From: Bacteroidota bacterium | Lineage (GTDB): Bacteria > Bacteroidota > Bacteroidia > Bacteroidales > WCHB1-69 | DNA length: 58,067 bases | Direction of reading: 5' to 3' | Assembly: GCA_017860455.1 (NCBI GenBank) | Contig: JAGDMF010000009.1 | Location: 1-58,067 of the forward strand | In this document: one piece after another, positions 43,415 through 53,431 of the stretch | Position numbering within the stretch: the stretch's first letter is position 1 | Layout of the letters: each line of letters begins with the position of its first letter | The notes under the pieces: model-generated | What the model was told of the DNA's origin: nothing | What the model saw: only the letters and a program-made list of their open reading frames with translations | Databases searched by the model: none | Translations under genes and position numbers: made by a program

Positions 43415-45565
43415 CTAGTTCTGTTCTTTAAGAATCTCTAAAATCTTAATAGCACAATCACTGATTATAGATCCAGGGCCAAAGATTGCAGCAGCACCCG
43501 CTTTGTATAAATAGTCATAATCCTGAGCTGGAATTACTCCACCTACAATGACAATAATATCTTCCCTTCCTAATTTTTTAAGCTCTTCAATCACTTGGGG
43601 AACCAAGGTTTTGTGACCGGCTGCAAGGGATGAAACACCAAGTATATGAACATCGTTTTCTACTGCTTGTTTGGCAGCTTCAGCAGGAGTTTGGAATAAT
43701 GGGCCCATATCAACATCAAAGCCAATATCAGCATATCCTGTTGATACTACTTTGGCTCCTCTATCGTGTCCATCCTGTCCCATTTTTGCGATCATGATTC
43801 TAGGTCTTCTACCTTCTGTTGCAGCAAATTCGTCTGCCATTTGACATGCTTTTTTAAATGTAGCATTATCTTTTTGTTCTGAACTATACACGCCTGTAAT
43901 TAAATTAATTTTTGCTTTATAACGCCCATACACAACTTCCAAAGCATCAGAGATCTCACCCAAAGTGGCTCTTTTTCTGGCAGCATCTACTGCTAAGGCT
44001 AAAAGATTACCTTTTTCAGTTTCAGCACATTTGGTAAGGGCTAAAAGGGCAGCTTCAACTTCTGTCTGGTTTCTGTTTTTCTTTAATTCTGCTAATCGTT
44101 TTAATTGAGCTTCTCTAACAGCAGTATTATCCACTTCTAATGTTTCAATAGGATCCTCTTTTTCAAGACGATATTGATTTACTCCCACAATAGTTTCCAA
44201 TCCGGAGTCAATACGAGCTTGTTTTCTGGCAGCTGCTTCTTCAATTCTCATTTTAGGAATACCGGTTTCGATTGCTTTTGCCATACCTCCTAATGACTCA
44301 ATCTCCTGGATATGAGCCCATGCTTTTTCTGCGATCTCCTTAGTAAGGGTTTCAACATAATAGGAACCTGCCCATGGATCAACTTCTGCGCACACTTTGG
44401 TTTCCTCTTGTATAAAAATTTGAGTATTTCTTGCAATACGAGCTGAAAAATCTGTAGGAAGTGCAATAGCTTCATCTAATGCATTCGTATGTAAAGATTG
44501 AGTATGTCCTAATACGGCACCCATCGCTTCAATACAGGTTCTGGCAACATTATTAAAAGGATCTTGTTCGGTTAAAGACCATCCGGAAGTTTGACTATGT
44601 GTTCTAAGAGCTAATGATTTTGGATTTTTTGGATTGAATTGACTTACGATTTTTGCCCATAACATTCTGGCTGCTCTCATTTTAGCAATTTCCATAAAAT
44701 GATTCATACCGATAGCCCAGAAGAAAGATAAGCGTGGGGCAAATTCATCAATATTCATACCCGCATTGACACCTGCTCTGAGATATTCTAAACCATCAGC
44801 CAAAGTGTAGGCTAATTCAATATCACAAGTAGCACCTGCTTCCTGCATGTGGTATCCGGAAATTGAAATAGAGTTAAATTTCGGCATATTTTTAGCTGTA
44901 AACTCAAAAATATCTGCAATAATCTTCATGGATGGGAGTGGTGGATAAATATAGGTATTTCTAACCATAAACTCTTTCAAAATATCATTTTGAATAGTTC
45001 CGGTAAGTTTATCCATAGAAACGCCTTGTTCTTCAGCTGCTAATATATAAAATGCCAATACCGGCAATACTGCCCCATTCATGGTCATAGATACTGACAT
45101 TTGATCCAATGGAATTTGATCAAACAAGATTTTCATATCCATAATAGAATCCACTGCAACACCTGCTTTACCAACATCTCCTACTACTCTTTCATGGTCT
45201 GAATCGTATCCGCGGTGAGTAGCTAAGTCGAATGCAATAGAGAGTCCTTTTTGGCCTGCTGCCAAATTACGGCGATAAAAAGCGTTGGATTCTTCTGCTG
45301 TTGAGAATCCGGCATATTGGCGAATCGTCCAGGGTTTTTGAACATACATGGTAGCATAAGGGCCTCTTAAGAAAGGAGGAATTCCTGCTGCATAGTTCAG
45401 ATGTTCCATACCTTCGAGGTCATCTTTTCCAAATACAGGTTTTACAGGAATTTGCTCAGCTGTTTTCCAATTGGCTTCAATATGTTGCTCTTCAGCCCAT
45501 TTTTGGAATGATTTTTTATTTTTTGGTGCTGTTTTGTGATCAATTTTACTAAAATCCGGACGCAT
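43415..45565 (-). CDS. mutB: methylmalonyl-CoA mutase, catalytic (large) subunit
   Basis: B12-dependent isomerase interconverting succinyl-CoA and (R)-methylmalonyl-CoA in the propionate pathway. TIM-barrel part at residues about 40-560: [40 protein letters not shown], and [15 protein letters not shown]12-binding domain at about 585-716 with the cobalt-ligating His in DGHDRG near 600, and [14 protein letters not shown]. The length of 716 aa is that of large subunits. The small subunit gene (mutA), usually directly upstream, is missing; upstream is a tonB gene with its own terminator. Confidence 0.97.
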   Translation of the reverse strand: MRPDFSKIDHKTAPKNKKSFQKWAEEQHIEANWKTAEQIPVKPVFGKDDLEGMEHLNYAAGIPPFLRGPYATMYVQKPWTIRQYAGFSTAEESNAFYRRNLAAGQKGLSIAFDLATHRGYDSDHERVVGDVGKAGVAVDSIMDMKILFDQIPLDQMSVSMTMNGAVLPVLAFYILAAEEQGVSMDKLTGTIQNDILKEFMVRNTYIYPPLPSMKIIADIFEFTAKNMPKFNSISISGYHMQEAGATCDIELAYTLADGLEYLRAGVNAGMNIDEFAPRLSFFWAIGMNHFMEIAKMRAARMLWAKIVSQFNPKNPKSLALRTHSQTSGWSLTEQDPFNNVARTCIEAMGAVLGHTQSLHTNALDEAIALPTDFSARIARNTQIFIQEETKVCAEVDPWAGSYYVETLTKEIAEKAWAHIQEIESLGGMAKAIETGIPKMRIEEAAARKQARIDSGLETIVGVNQYRLEKEDPIETLEVDNTAVREAQLKRLAELKKNRNQTEVEAALLALTKCAETEKGNLLALAVDAARKRATLGEISDALEVVYGRYKAKINLITGVYSSEQKDNATFKKACQMADEFAATEGRRPRIMIAKMGQDGHDRGAKVVSTGYADIGFDVDMGPLFQTPAEAAKQAVENDVHILGVSSLAAGHKTLVPQVIEELKKLGREDIIVIVGGVIPAQDYDYLYKAGAAAIFGPGSIISDCAIKILEILKEQN

Positions 45566-45620
45566 AATGTATTGATTATAATATATATATAATTTTATTA
45601 TTTTTTAATTGAATAGGTTG

Positions 45621-45628
45621 CAAATATA
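45621..45628 (-). promoter_or_regulatory. promoter -7 box for the mutase gene
   Basis: TATATTTG on the minus strand, 56 nt before the start at 45565. Confidence 0.5.
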
Positions 45629-45663
45629 CATTAACTTTTTGGAACTATACCGATTAAAATAAA

Positions 45664-45686
45664 AAAAGGCTGATAAACAGCCTTTT
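45664..45686 (-). terminator. terminator of first TonB-like gene
   Basis: Stem AAAAGGCTG / CAGCCTTTT with ATAAA loop and a T run on the minus strand, 4 nt beyond the stop at 45691. Confidence 0.9.
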
Positions 45687-45690
45687 GAAA

Positions 45691-46368
45691 TTATTGAAGA
45701 TGAAATTTGATCGGTAATGTATAACTTACCCTTACTTTCTTACCCAAATTTTCACCAGGGATCCATTTGGGTGAATTTTTAAGAACTCTTATTGCTTCTT
45801 CATCTAAATCAGGATAAACAGAATTTTTGACTTTTATTTGAGTTAAAGACCCATCTTTTTCAACAACAAACTCTACTAAAACAGTACCTTCAATTCTCAA
45901 ATTAATACAAACTTCAGGGTATTTAAGATTTTCAGAGAGATATTGATTAAACGCGCCATCTTCACCTGGAAATTTTGGCATTTTTTCTGAAAAAGTAAGT
46001 GGAGGTGTAGTAGTTGTGGGGTCTTCTATTGTTTGAATAGGAACAATGAAATCATCTGGATTGTATTCAGAATCGTCAATATAAGGAATATTTGTATCAA
46101 CGGGTTTATTGTCATCAATAATCTTTAAAACATAAGTTGCAATGATTTGACGTTTTTGAGGTTCCGGTTTAACGAAAGCATCTGGGGTATCTTTCTCATC
46201 AATGATAATACTATCATCGATCTCCGGTTTTAGATCGTTTTGTTTCTCATTGAGAGCATATAATTCAAATCCGGCATAGATAAGAGCTAAGGAAAAGATT
46301 AATCCAATTAGAAAGAAAGTACGTTTGTTTCTTTCGAGGTCTGCGTTTGGTTTTTTCTTGGGTGACAT
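45691..46368 (-). CDS. TonB-family energy transducer (paralogue 1)
   Basis: A 225-residue protein: basic N-terminus with one membrane helix at about 20-38, an acidic/Pro linker (DSIIIDEKDTPDAF and a TTTTPP tract), and a C-terminal TonB domain at about 145-225 (FPGEDGAFNQYLSENLKYPE, GTVLVEFVVEKDGSL, PDLDEEAIRVLKNSPKWIPG, VSYTLPIKFHL). It couples proton motive force to outer-membrane transporters. No exbB/exbD nearby. Clearly paralogous to the next gene. Confidence 0.93.
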   Translation of the reverse strand: MSPKKKPNADLERNKRTFFLIGLIFSLALIYAGFELYALNEKQNDLKPEIDDSIIIDEKDTPDAFVKPEPQKRQIIATYVLKIIDDNKPVDTNIPYIDDSEYNPDDFIVPIQTIEDPTTTTPPLTFSEKMPKFPGEDGAFNQYLSENLKYPEVCINLRIEGTVLVEFVVEKDGSLTQIKVKNSVYPDLDEEAIRVLKNSPKWIPGENLGKKVRVSYTLPIKFHLQ

Positions 46369-46440
46369 GACTCTGGTTTTTAAAAGGTTATTGTGTTAAT
46401 GATATAACGATTAAAAGAGTCCTATTATTTTATAAAACAA

Positions 46441-46471
46441 AAAAAAAGCTAATTTAAAATTAGCTTTTTTT
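46441..46471. terminator. terminator between the tonB paralogues
   Basis: 15-bp perfect stem AAAAAAAGCTAATTT / AAATTAGCTTTTTTT with a 1-nt loop; bidirectional by symmetry, so the two tonB genes are separate transcripts. Confidence 0.88.
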
Positions 46472-46497
46472 AGTATGATTATATAAAGTCTGATTTA

Positions 46498-47181
46498 TTA
46501 ATTTAAAGTAAATCGAATTGGGATTGTATAAGTAACACGAACAGGTTTGCCCATTTGTTTACCTGGGATCCATTTTGGAGAAGCAGAAATTACACGTTTA
46601 GCTTCATCATCTAAGTCTGGATACACTTGGGTAACTGCTTTTACATTTGAAATTTTACCATCTTTTTCAACAATAAACTCAACAACTACAACACCTTGAA
46701 GATTAAGAATACGACAAGATTCAGGATATTTTAGTTCTTTTTGTAAATAAGCAACCCATGCTTCTGCACCACCTGGGAATTGAGGCATATCTTCAACAAA
46801 ACGAAGAGGTGGTTCTTTTTCTGTTTCTTCCTGAATAACTTCTACTACAGTATAGTCAGTAACAGTAGCATTTTCATCAAAATCAACACTGAAATCGAAA
46901 TCGTCTTTCACCAATACATCATTGTCAACTACTTCAATTACTTGTTCTCTAATTTGTTCTTGTGGGGGAGGTGCGGTTTCAGGTTGTTCAACATTTTTTG
47001 TTTGTTCATCAAACACTTCAACAGCTTCTTCGTCTTGGATGGACATATCTTTAGCTTGATCCTGAGTGGCGAACAATTCAAATCCTGCGTAAACAAGACT
47101 TAAAATGATCACTAAACCGATTAACAAGTACGAACCTCGTTTGTTATCGATATTCCCTTTTGCTGATTTTTTCTCGATCAT
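46498..47181 (-). CDS. TonB-family energy transducer (paralogue 2)
   Basis: A 227-residue protein with the same plan as paralogue 1: membrane helix at about 17-35 (GSYLLIGLVIILSLVYAGFE), a Glu/Gln/Pro/Val-rich linker of about 90 residues, and a TonB C-terminal domain (FPGGAEAWVAYLQKELKYPE, GVVVVEFIVEKDGKI, PKWIPGKQMGKPVRV). The linker lengths differ, hinting at different receptor reach. Its own promoter is at 47226-47233. Confidence 0.94.
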   Translation of the reverse strand: MIEKKSAKGNIDNKRGSYLLIGLVIILSLVYAGFELFATQDQAKDMSIQDEEAVEVFDEQTKNVEQPETAPPPQEQIREQVIEVVDNDVLVKDDFDFSVDFDENATVTDYTVVEVIQEETEKEPPLRFVEDMPQFPGGAEAWVAYLQKELKYPESCRILNLQGVVVVEFIVEKDGKISNVKAVTQVYPDLDDEAKRVISASPKWIPGKQMGKPVRVTYTIPIRFTLN

Positions 47182-47225
47182 TGTTATAAAATTTATAATG
47201 ATTATATCTTAATATAAAAAGTTTG

Positions 47226-47233
47226 CAAAGATA
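47226..47233 (-). promoter_or_regulatory. promoter -7 box for TonB paralogue 2
   Basis: TATCTTTG on the minus strand, 45 nt before the start codon. Confidence 0.55.
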
Positions 47234-47276
47234 TAACTTATTTTAATACGCAAATATTGTATTAGAATAAAAAAAA

Positions 47277-47654
47277 TTAATCAATAATTTTGATATAATC
47301 GTCAGCAGAAAGCAGATGATTTAATTCAGCAAGATTAGCAGGTTTCATTTTAATAATCCAACCGGCTTGATAAGGATCTGCATTGATAGAACCTGGATTT
47401 CCTTCTAATGCTTCATTAAATTCAATAATTTCACCACTGATTGGAAGATACATATCAGAAACTGTTTTTACGGCTTCAATGGTTCCGAACACTTCTTCTG
47501 CAGCAAGGGTTTCGCCAACGGTGTCAATGTCAACAAAAACAATGTCACCTAGTTGTTCAGCAGCATAAGCAGTAATACCTACAGTTGCTACATCACCATC
47601 AATAGTAATCCATTCGTGATCTTTTGTGTACTTTAAATTATTTGGAACGTTCAT
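47277..47654 (-). CDS. gcvH: glycine cleavage system H protein
   Basis: Lipoyl carrier of the glycine cleavage complex. Residues: YTKDHEWITIDGDVATVGITAYA, LGDIVFVDIDTVGE, and the lipoylated Lys in GTIEAVKTVSDMYLPISGEI near residue 63. The length of 125 aa is standard. gcvP and gcvT are absent from the window. 26 nt downstream of frr. Confidence 0.97.
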   Translation of the reverse strand: MNVPNNLKYTKDHEWITIDGDVATVGITAYAAEQLGDIVFVDIDTVGETLAAEEVFGTIEAVKTVSDMYLPISGEIIEFNEALEGNPGSINADPYQAGWIIKMKPANLAELNHLLSADDYIKIID

Positions 47655-47680
47655 AATTAAAAATTTTTAAATGTTGTTTA

Positions 47681-48241
47681 TTAAATTGTCATTATCTCTT
47701 TTTCTTTTGCTTCCGCAATTTTGTCAATTTTAACGATAAAATCGTCAGTAAATTTTTGGATATCCGTTTCTAATTTTTTGATTTCATCTTCAGGAGTGCC
47801 GGAATCTTTCAATTTTTTGGCAGTTTCATTAGCAGTTCTTCTAACATTTCTAATACTCACTTTAGCTTGTTCAGCTTCCTGTTTTGTTTTTTTAACCAGC
47901 TCTTTTCTTCTTTCTTCAGTAGGAGATGGAATCACAATACGGATAAATTCACCATTATTTTGAGGTGTAAATCCTAAATTAGCGGCTAAAATTGCTTTTT
48001 CCATAGGTTGGAGCATGGTTCTTTCCCATGGTTGAATAATGATCTGGCGAGCATCAGGTGTGCTGATATTACCAACTTGTTCAATAGGAGTAGGATTTCC
48101 ATAATAATCAACTTTTAAACCTTCCAACATTTGTGGGGAAGCTTTGCCAGCTCTGATTTTTTGAACCTCTTTGTCAAAAAACAGAACTACCTGACTCATA
48201 CCCTCTTTGGTTAGTTCTAAACAATTTTTAGTTTCTTCCAT
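47681..48241 (-). CDS. frr: ribosome recycling factor
   Basis: Splits post-termination ribosomes together with EF-G. Helical-bundle protein of 186 aa with RAGKASPQMLEGLKVDYYG near residue 30, QIIIQPWERTMLQPMEKAI, and IVIPSPTEERRKELVKKTKQ near 105. Complete. It lies in the pyrH-(2TM)-frr order common to many bacteria. Confidence 0.98.
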   Translation of the reverse strand: MEETKNCLELTKEGMSQVVLFFDKEVQKIRAGKASPQMLEGLKVDYYGNPTPIEQVGNISTPDARQIIIQPWERTMLQPMEKAILAANLGFTPQNNGEFIRIVIPSPTEERRKELVKKTKQEAEQAKVSIRNVRRTANETAKKLKDSGTPEDEIKKLETDIQKFTDDFIVKIDKIAEAKEKEIMTI

Positions 48242-48256
48242 ATTTCGAATTTCAAT

Positions 48257-48580
48257 TTAGTTTTTTTCTTTATTCTGAACAAAATCAGAGATCTCCTGAT
48301 CTGTCAATTCTGTTTTATATTTTTTTAAAATCAATTTTATCTCATTTTCGATCAAAGTGTGATTCAATCTATACGAAATAAAGTAGTGTCCAATAAGTAG
48401 AATGCTCCAGGCCAGAGTTGTAAATAAAACAACATCAAAAAAAGTGGAATCGGTTTGATGTTTAAAAATAAAGTACCAAACGATCCACAAAAATAAGAGT
48501 ACCAATAAATATATAAGAGCATGGATTTTAAATTGGACCCTTTTCTTTGCTTTTTTGTATATAGGATTTAACTCCGTCAT
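48257..48580 (-). CDS. 2TM domain protein
   Basis: A 107-residue protein with two membrane helices (about residues 19-38 and 52-70) separated by a short loop, an N-terminal YKKAKKRVQFKIH segment and a charged C-terminal coil (NEIKLILKKYKTELTD). This matches the 2TM domain family common in Bacteroidota, sometimes fused to histidine kinases. Lies between pyrH and frr, 8 and 15 nt from each. Role unknown. Confidence 0.85.
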   Translation of the reverse strand: MTELNPIYKKAKKRVQFKIHALIYLLVLLFLWIVWYFIFKHQTDSTFFDVVLFTTLAWSILLIGHYFISYRLNHTLIENEIKLILKKYKTELTDQEISDFVQNKEKN

Positions 48581-48588
48581 GATTCCCT

Positions 48589-49290
48589 TTATTTAATTAT
48601 TGTACCAATATGTTCACCGGATAAAACTTTTACTAAGTTGCCTTCTTTATTAGCATTATAAACATATATAGGCATTCTGTTTTCTTTACATAATGTAAAT
48701 GCAGTAAGATCGAGAATGTTCAGATTTTTAGTATAGGCTTCATCATAAGTGAGTTCCGTATATTTAACAGCAGTTTGATCTTTTTCGGGATCTGCTGTAT
48801 AAACACCATCCACTCTTGTACCTTTAATAAGTAAGTCAGCTTTAATTTCAACAGCTCTTAATGCTGCTGCAGAATCAGTTGTAAAAAATGGATTTCCTGT
48901 ACCGGCAGCAAAGATCACAACATGATTTTTCAAGTATTCTTCCGCTTTTTTGAAGTATATTTTTTCACACATTCCATCAATAGCAAGTGCAGAAAGAATT
49001 TTAACAGGGATATTGATCTCTTCCAAAACAGATTGAAGCGCCATAGAATTGATCATGGTAGCTAACATTCCCATGTGATCTCCCTGACGGCGGTCAAACC
49101 CGATATGAGCACCTTTCATTCCTCTGAAAATATTTCCGCCTCCAATAACAACACCTACCTGAATTCCAAGTTGAACAGCAGATCTAATTTCACAAGCATA
49201 ATGATAAACAGCGGTATAATCTATACCATAATGGTCGTTTCCCATTAAAGATTCACCGCTAAGTTTCAATAAAATACGCTTCATATTCAT
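48589..49290 (-). CDS. pyrH: UMP kinase
   Basis: Amino-acid-kinase-fold enzyme phosphorylating UMP to UDP. MKRILLKLSGESLMG at the start (ATG at 49290 or, two codons later, 49284), VGVVIGGGNIFRGMKG near residue 46, FAAGTGNPFFTTDSAAALRA near 132, and VDGVYTADPEKDQTAVKY near 161. Hexameric, allosteric in bacteria. The length of 233 aa is usual. Heads the pyrH-2TM-frr-gcvH run. Confidence 0.98.
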   Translation of the reverse strand: MNMKRILLKLSGESLMGNDHYGIDYTAVYHYACEIRSAVQLGIQVGVVIGGGNIFRGMKGAHIGFDRRQGDHMGMLATMINSMALQSVLEEINIPVKILSALAIDGMCEKIYFKKAEEYLKNHVVIFAAGTGNPFFTTDSAAALRAVEIKADLLIKGTRVDGVYTADPEKDQTAVKYTELTYDEAYTKNLNILDLTAFTLCKENRMPIYVYNANKEGNLVKVLSGEHIGTIIK

Positions 49291-49306
49291 ATTCTGAATT
49301 TAGCCG

Positions 49307-49314
49307 CAAAGATA
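49307..49314 (-). promoter_or_regulatory. promoter -7 box for pyrH
   Basis: TATCTTTG on the minus strand, 17 nt before the start, implying a very short leader. Confidence 0.55.
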
Positions 49315-49425
49315 AATCAATTTTTTAATAATTTCAAGGGGAAATTCTTAATTTTTTTCATCTTTGATTTCATCTGTCATTGAATCAAAATGAATTAAAA
49401 ATGTATAAAATCAAATGAAAAAGTG

Positions 49426-49433
49426 TATTTTTG
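49426..49433 (+). promoter_or_regulatory. promoter -7 box for fabD
   Basis: TATTTTTG, 28 nt before the preferred ATG at 49461; divergent from pyrH. Confidence 0.55.
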
Positions 49434-49460
49434 CGTTTTTATTCACTAAATTTAAAATTT

Positions 49461-50345
49461 ATGAGCAAAATAGCGCATGTATTTCCCGGACAAGGTGCCC
49501 AGTTTGTAGGAATGGGAAAGAATTTGTACGATCAATTTCCAGTGGCCAGACAATTATTTGAACAAGCCAATGAAATTTTAGGGTTTTCCATTTCTGATAA
49601 AATGTTTTTTGGAACAGATGCAGATTTGAAAGAAACCCATATTACTCAACCTGCCATATTTATTCATTCAACTATTGCCTTTTTAATGTTAAAAGAGGGT
49701 GTAGTTCCTCATGGAGTTGCAGGTCACTCTTTAGGTGAGTTTTCAGCTTTAGTGGCTAACCAGACATTAGATTTTGCCGATGGGTTGACTTTGGTTTCCA
49801 AAAGAGCCAATGCTATGCAAAAAGCGTGTGTGATGAATCCTTCCGGTATGGCTGTCATTATCGGATTTGATGATGATAAAGTGAGAGAAATCTGTGCATC
49901 AATAGATGAAGTTGTAGTGCCAGCTAATTATAATTGTCCCGGACAATTAGTGATCTCCGGTTCCTTTAAAGGGATTGAATTAGCTTCTGAAGCTATTAAG
50001 GCTGCCGGTGCTAAAAGAGTTTTACCTTTGAATGTTGGTGGTGCTTTCCATTCTCCTTTGATGTCACCTGCACAAGATGAACTGGCTGATGCCATTCAAA
50101 ATACAAAATTCAATAACCCTATCTGCCCTATTTATCAAAATTATACTGCTTTACCTTCTACAGATCCTTTGGAAATTAAAAATAATCTGATCAACCAACT
50201 AACGGCTCCGGTTTTATGGACTAAAACGGTTCAAAATATGACTCAGGATGGGTTCAATGAATACGTAGAGTTTGGGCCTGGTGAGGTTTTGCAAGGATTA
50301 ATTAAAAAAATAAATAGTTTGGCACAGGTAAGTGGAAAAAAATAA
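49461..50345 (+). CDS. fabD: malonyl-CoA:ACP transacylase
   Basis: Loads malonate on acyl carrier protein for fatty acid synthesis. 294 aa from ATG 49461 (start MSKIAHVFPGQGAQFVGMG); an in-frame extension to 49431 lies within the promoter. Active-site Ser in AGHSLGEFSALVA near residue 92, conserved VSGSFKGIELASEAIKAAGA, and catalytic His in NVGGAFHSPLMSPA near 197. Monocistronic with a strong palindromic terminator. Confidence 0.97.
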   Translation: MSKIAHVFPGQGAQFVGMGKNLYDQFPVARQLFEQANEILGFSISDKMFFGTDADLKETHITQPAIFIHSTIAFLMLKEGVVPHGVAGHSLGEFSALVANQTLDFADGLTLVSKRANAMQKACVMNPSGMAVIIGFDDDKVREICASIDEVVVPANYNCPGQLVISGSFKGIELASEAIKAAGAKRVLPLNVGGAFHSPLMSPAQDELADAIQNTKFNNPICPIYQNYTALPSTDPLEIKNNLINQLTAPVLWTKTVQNMTQDGFNEYVEFGPGEVLQGLIKKINSLAQVSGKK

Positions 50346-50607
50346 TTTTTTAAATCACTTTTTTCTAATTAGCTAATTGTCAAGAGAAAAAAATATTAAC
50401 GTCATTTTGTTAATAATAAGTAGTAAAAAATGGATCTGAATTCAGATCCATTTTTTATCTTTACAAACTCAAATTGAACGATTGCCATTTCAATTAATAA
50501 ACTGACTGCCAATATAATTAACTGCAATGTACTCTGATGACTAGTCCCGAATCGGCCAATACGTAGCATTTGAACAAAATAATAACCGATAAACAAAGTA
50601 CACCATT
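50346..50607. other. intergenic region fabD-nrdJ
   Basis: Contains the fabD terminator and about 150 nt leading to nrdJ. I looked for a cobalamin riboswitch because nrdJ is B12-dependent, but found no recognisable B12 box. Confidence 0.5.
50425..50456. terminator. fabD terminator
   Basis: Perfect 32-bp palindrome with 16-bp arms AAAAAATGGATCTGAA and TTCAGATCCATTTTTT; 80 nt past the fabD stop, symmetric so bidirectional. Confidence 0.88.
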
Positions 50608-53352
50608 ATGAGCAATGAATTTTCAACTTCCGGCTTTATTTCCGATCTTTTTGTAGATGAAAAAAAATCAGAATTAAATGATCAAAAAAGTCAAAATATT
50701 AGAGACTCTAGAGAAGTGGTTTTAGAACGCTTATCAGGATTAATGGAAGATGAAATGGAAATTGAGAATATACAAACCGAGGAGAATCAAATTATGGAAA
50801 AAACCGAAACACAGTCTATAGGTGTAGAACCAAGAATCTACACCAAAAAAGAGATTTTTAACGAAGTGGTGGATTACTTCGATGGCGATGAATTAGCTGC
50901 TGGTGTTTGGATTGATAAATATTCACTAAAAAATGAACAAGGTGAACTTTTAGAAAGAAATCCGGATGACATGCACCGCAGATTGGCAAAAGAGTTTGCC
51001 AGAATTGAAAGAAAATATTCTAACCCAATGGATGAAGAGTTGATTTACTCTTTGTTCAAAAAATTCAAATATATCATTCCTCAGGGAAGCCCCATGGCCG
51101 GTATTGGCAATAATTTCCAAATCGCTTCTTTATCAAATTGTTTTGTTATTGGAAATGATGCCCGCTCCGATTCCTATGGCGGAATCATGAAAATGGATGA
51201 GGAACAAGTGCAACTGATGAAACGAAGAGGTGGTGTTGGTCACGACTTATCCCATATTCGTCCTTCCGGTAGTCAGGTGAAAAATTGTGCGATCTCATCA
51301 ACCGGTGTTGTTCCTTTTATGGAAAGATATTCCAACTCAACCCGTGAAGTAGCTCAGGATGGAAGAAGAGGTGCTTTGATGTTGTCCATCTCCATTAAAC
51401 ATCCTGATGCTGAAAATTTTGTGGATGCCAAAATGACCCCCGGAAAAATAACCGGCGCTAATGTCTCCGTTAAAATTGATCACGATTTTATGAAAGCGGT
51501 TGTGAATAACCAAAAATATGCACAACAATACCCTATTGATAATCCAAAACCAAAATATAATCAAGAGATTGATGCTCGTAATTTGTGGAATAAAATTATC
51601 CATAACGCCTGGAAATCAGCGGAACCCGGCATCCTTTTCTGGGATACCATCAGTCAGGAAGCGATCCCAGATTGCTATGCAGATGAAGGCTTTAAAACGA
51701 TTTCTACCAATCCTTGCGGCGAAATTCCACTTTGCCCCTACGATAGCTGCCGCCTTGTTGCCTTAAATCTATACAGCTACGTTAAAAATCCATTTACCGA
51801 AAATGCAACTTTTGATATGCCTCTTTTTAAAGAACATGTTCAATATGCCCAACGCTTAATGGATGATATTATCGATTTGGAAATTGAAAAAATTGATCAG
51901 ATTTTAGATAAAGTCAAATCTGACCCTGAAACAGAAGATGTGAAAAGAGTGGAAATCGAGTTGTGGAACAAAATTAAAAAACAAACCCTTAAAGGTCGTC
52001 GTACCGGTTTAGGAATCACTGCTGAAGGAGATATGCTTGCGGCTCTTAATATTCGCTATGGTTCTGATCATGGCAATGCATTCTCTACAGAAGTTCATAA
52101 ACAACTTGCCCTGGCTGCTTATCGTTCCTCTGTAAACCTTGCAAAAGAGAGAGGAGCTTTCCCTGTTTATAGTTGCACTAAAGAAGCTTTCAATCCATTT
52201 ATCCTTAGAATTAAGGAGGCTGATGAAAAGTTGTTTAACGATATGGTTCGTTTTGGAAGAAGAAATATTGCTCTTTTAACCATTGCTCCAACCGGTAGTG
52301 TAAGTATTTGTACACAAACTACTTCCGGTATTGAACCTGCCTTTAATGTGGTTTACAAAAGAAGAAGAAAAGTAAATCCTAACGATTTGAATAACCGTAA
52401 GGCAACACGTGATATTACCGGTGATTATTTTGAAGAGTATCATGTTTTCCACCCTAAATTTATGGTATGGGCTGAAACTCAGGGAATCTCCAAAACTACA
52501 TTATCCAATATGGATGATAATCAAATCCAAACATTAGTTGAAAAATCTCCATACTACAAATCTACATCAGCGGATACCGATTACCTTAAAAAAGTGGAAC
52601 TTCAGGGGATGGTTCAAAAATGGGTGGATCACTCTATTTCAGTGACCATCAATCTTCCTGAAAATACGACAGAAGAGGTTGTAGGTGCACTTTATATCAA
52701 AGCATGGGAATCCGGATGTAAAGGGATGACCGTTTACAGAGAGGGTTCCAGAGATGGTATTTTTGTTTCTACCAATGCTACTCCTCCTAAAAAAGAGGTG
52801 GATGCCAAAAATTTAAAAAGACCTCAGGAACTGGAAGCTAATATCGTTAGATTCAAAAATAATAATGAAGATTGGGTTGCTTTTATCGGAACTAAAGATG
52901 GAAGACCTTATGAGATCTTTACCGGTAAAACCGAAGAGGATCGTTTCCCTATCCCTCAATGGCTTCAAAAAGGGATCATTATCAAAAATAAAGATCCTAA
53001 AGGAAGTAAACAATACGACTTTAAATATTACGATAAAGATGGATATGAAGTGATTATGCGCGGACTATCCCGTTGCTTTAACCCTGAATTCTGGAACTAC
53101 GCCAAAATGATCTCTGCTCTTCTAAGACACGAAATTCCAATCGAAAATGTGGTGAACATCATTGGAGGTTTGAACTTTAGAGAGGAAACCATCAACTCCT
53201 GGAGAAATGGGGTGATCAGAGCTCTTAAACGTTTTATCGAAGACGGAACCAAACAAAAAGGGACCATTTGTCCTAAATGTGGTCAGGAAACCATTTTCTT
53301 TCAAGAGGGATGTCTCACATGTTCATCATGTGGATATTCCAAATGCGGATAA
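50608..53352 (+). CDS. nrdJ: adenosylcobalamin-dependent (class II) ribonucleotide reductase
   Basis: Reduces ribonucleotides to deoxyribonucleotides using a B12 radical, without oxygen dependence. A variable N-terminal stretch of about 75 residues is followed by the reductase barrel: IPQGSPMAGIGNN, LSNCFVIGN with an active-site Cys, MKRRGGVGHDLSHIRPSG, NPCGEIPLCPYDSC near 368 with the catalytic Cys and Glu, and IAPTGSVSICTQTTSGIEP. The C-terminus has a Cys-pair module (CPKCGQ, then CLTCSSCGYSKCG) that shuttles electrons or binds zinc. The length of 914 aa fits the class. Confidence 0.97.
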   Translation: MSNEFSTSGFISDLFVDEKKSELNDQKSQNIRDSREVVLERLSGLMEDEMEIENIQTEENQIMEKTETQSIGVEPRIYTKKEIFNEVVDYFDGDELAAGVWIDKYSLKNEQGELLERNPDDMHRRLAKEFARIERKYSNPMDEELIYSLFKKFKYIIPQGSPMAGIGNNFQIASLSNCFVIGNDARSDSYGGIMKMDEEQVQLMKRRGGVGHDLSHIRPSGSQVKNCAISSTGVVPFMERYSNSTREVAQDGRRGALMLSISIKHPDAENFVDAKMTPGKITGANVSVKIDHDFMKAVVNNQKYAQQYPIDNPKPKYNQEIDARNLWNKIIHNAWKSAEPGILFWDTISQEAIPDCYADEGFKTISTNPCGEIPLCPYDSCRLVALNLYSYVKNPFTENATFDMPLFKEHVQYAQRLMDDIIDLEIEKIDQILDKVKSDPETEDVKRVEIELWNKIKKQTLKGRRTGLGITAEGDMLAALNIRYGSDHGNAFSTEVHKQLALAAYRSSVNLAKERGAFPVYSCTKEAFNPFILRIKEADEKLFNDMVRFGRRNIALLTIAPTGSVSICTQTTSGIEPAFNVVYKRRRKVNPNDLNNRKATRDITGDYFEEYHVFHPKFMVWAETQGISKTTLSNMDDNQIQTLVEKSPYYKSTSADTDYLKKVELQGMVQKWVDHSISVTINLPENTTEEVVGALYIKAWESGCKGMTVYREGSRDGIFVSTNATPPKKEVDAKNLKRPQELEANIVRFKNNNEDWVAFIGTKDGRPYEIFTGKTEEDRFPIPQWLQKGIIIKNKDPKGSKQYDFKYYDKDGYEVIMRGLSRCFNPEFWNYAKMISALLRHEIPIENVVNIIGGLNFREETINSWRNGVIRALKRFIEDGTKQKGTICPKCGQETIFFQEGCLTCSSCGYSKCG

Positions 53353-53379
53353 TTATAAATACCTTAACTTTTTTAAATT

Positions 53380-53431
53380 GGCTGCACTTAAGGGCCGGGT
53401 TGTTCCCCACATTAAAGTGCAGCCATTTTTT
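53380..53431 (+). terminator. nrdJ terminator
   Basis: 10-bp stem GGCTGCACTT (53380-53389) / AAGTGCAGCC (53415-53424) followed by seven T. The loop is 25 nt long; the stem overlaps the last codons of the convergent gene. Confidence 0.8.

Noticed and set aside
50500-50607. Possible cobalamin riboswitch before nrdJ, or hammerhead-like CTGATGA near 50535
   Set aside because: No B12 box or paired arms could be built; the CTGATGA...GAATC stretch has no room for a stem II.
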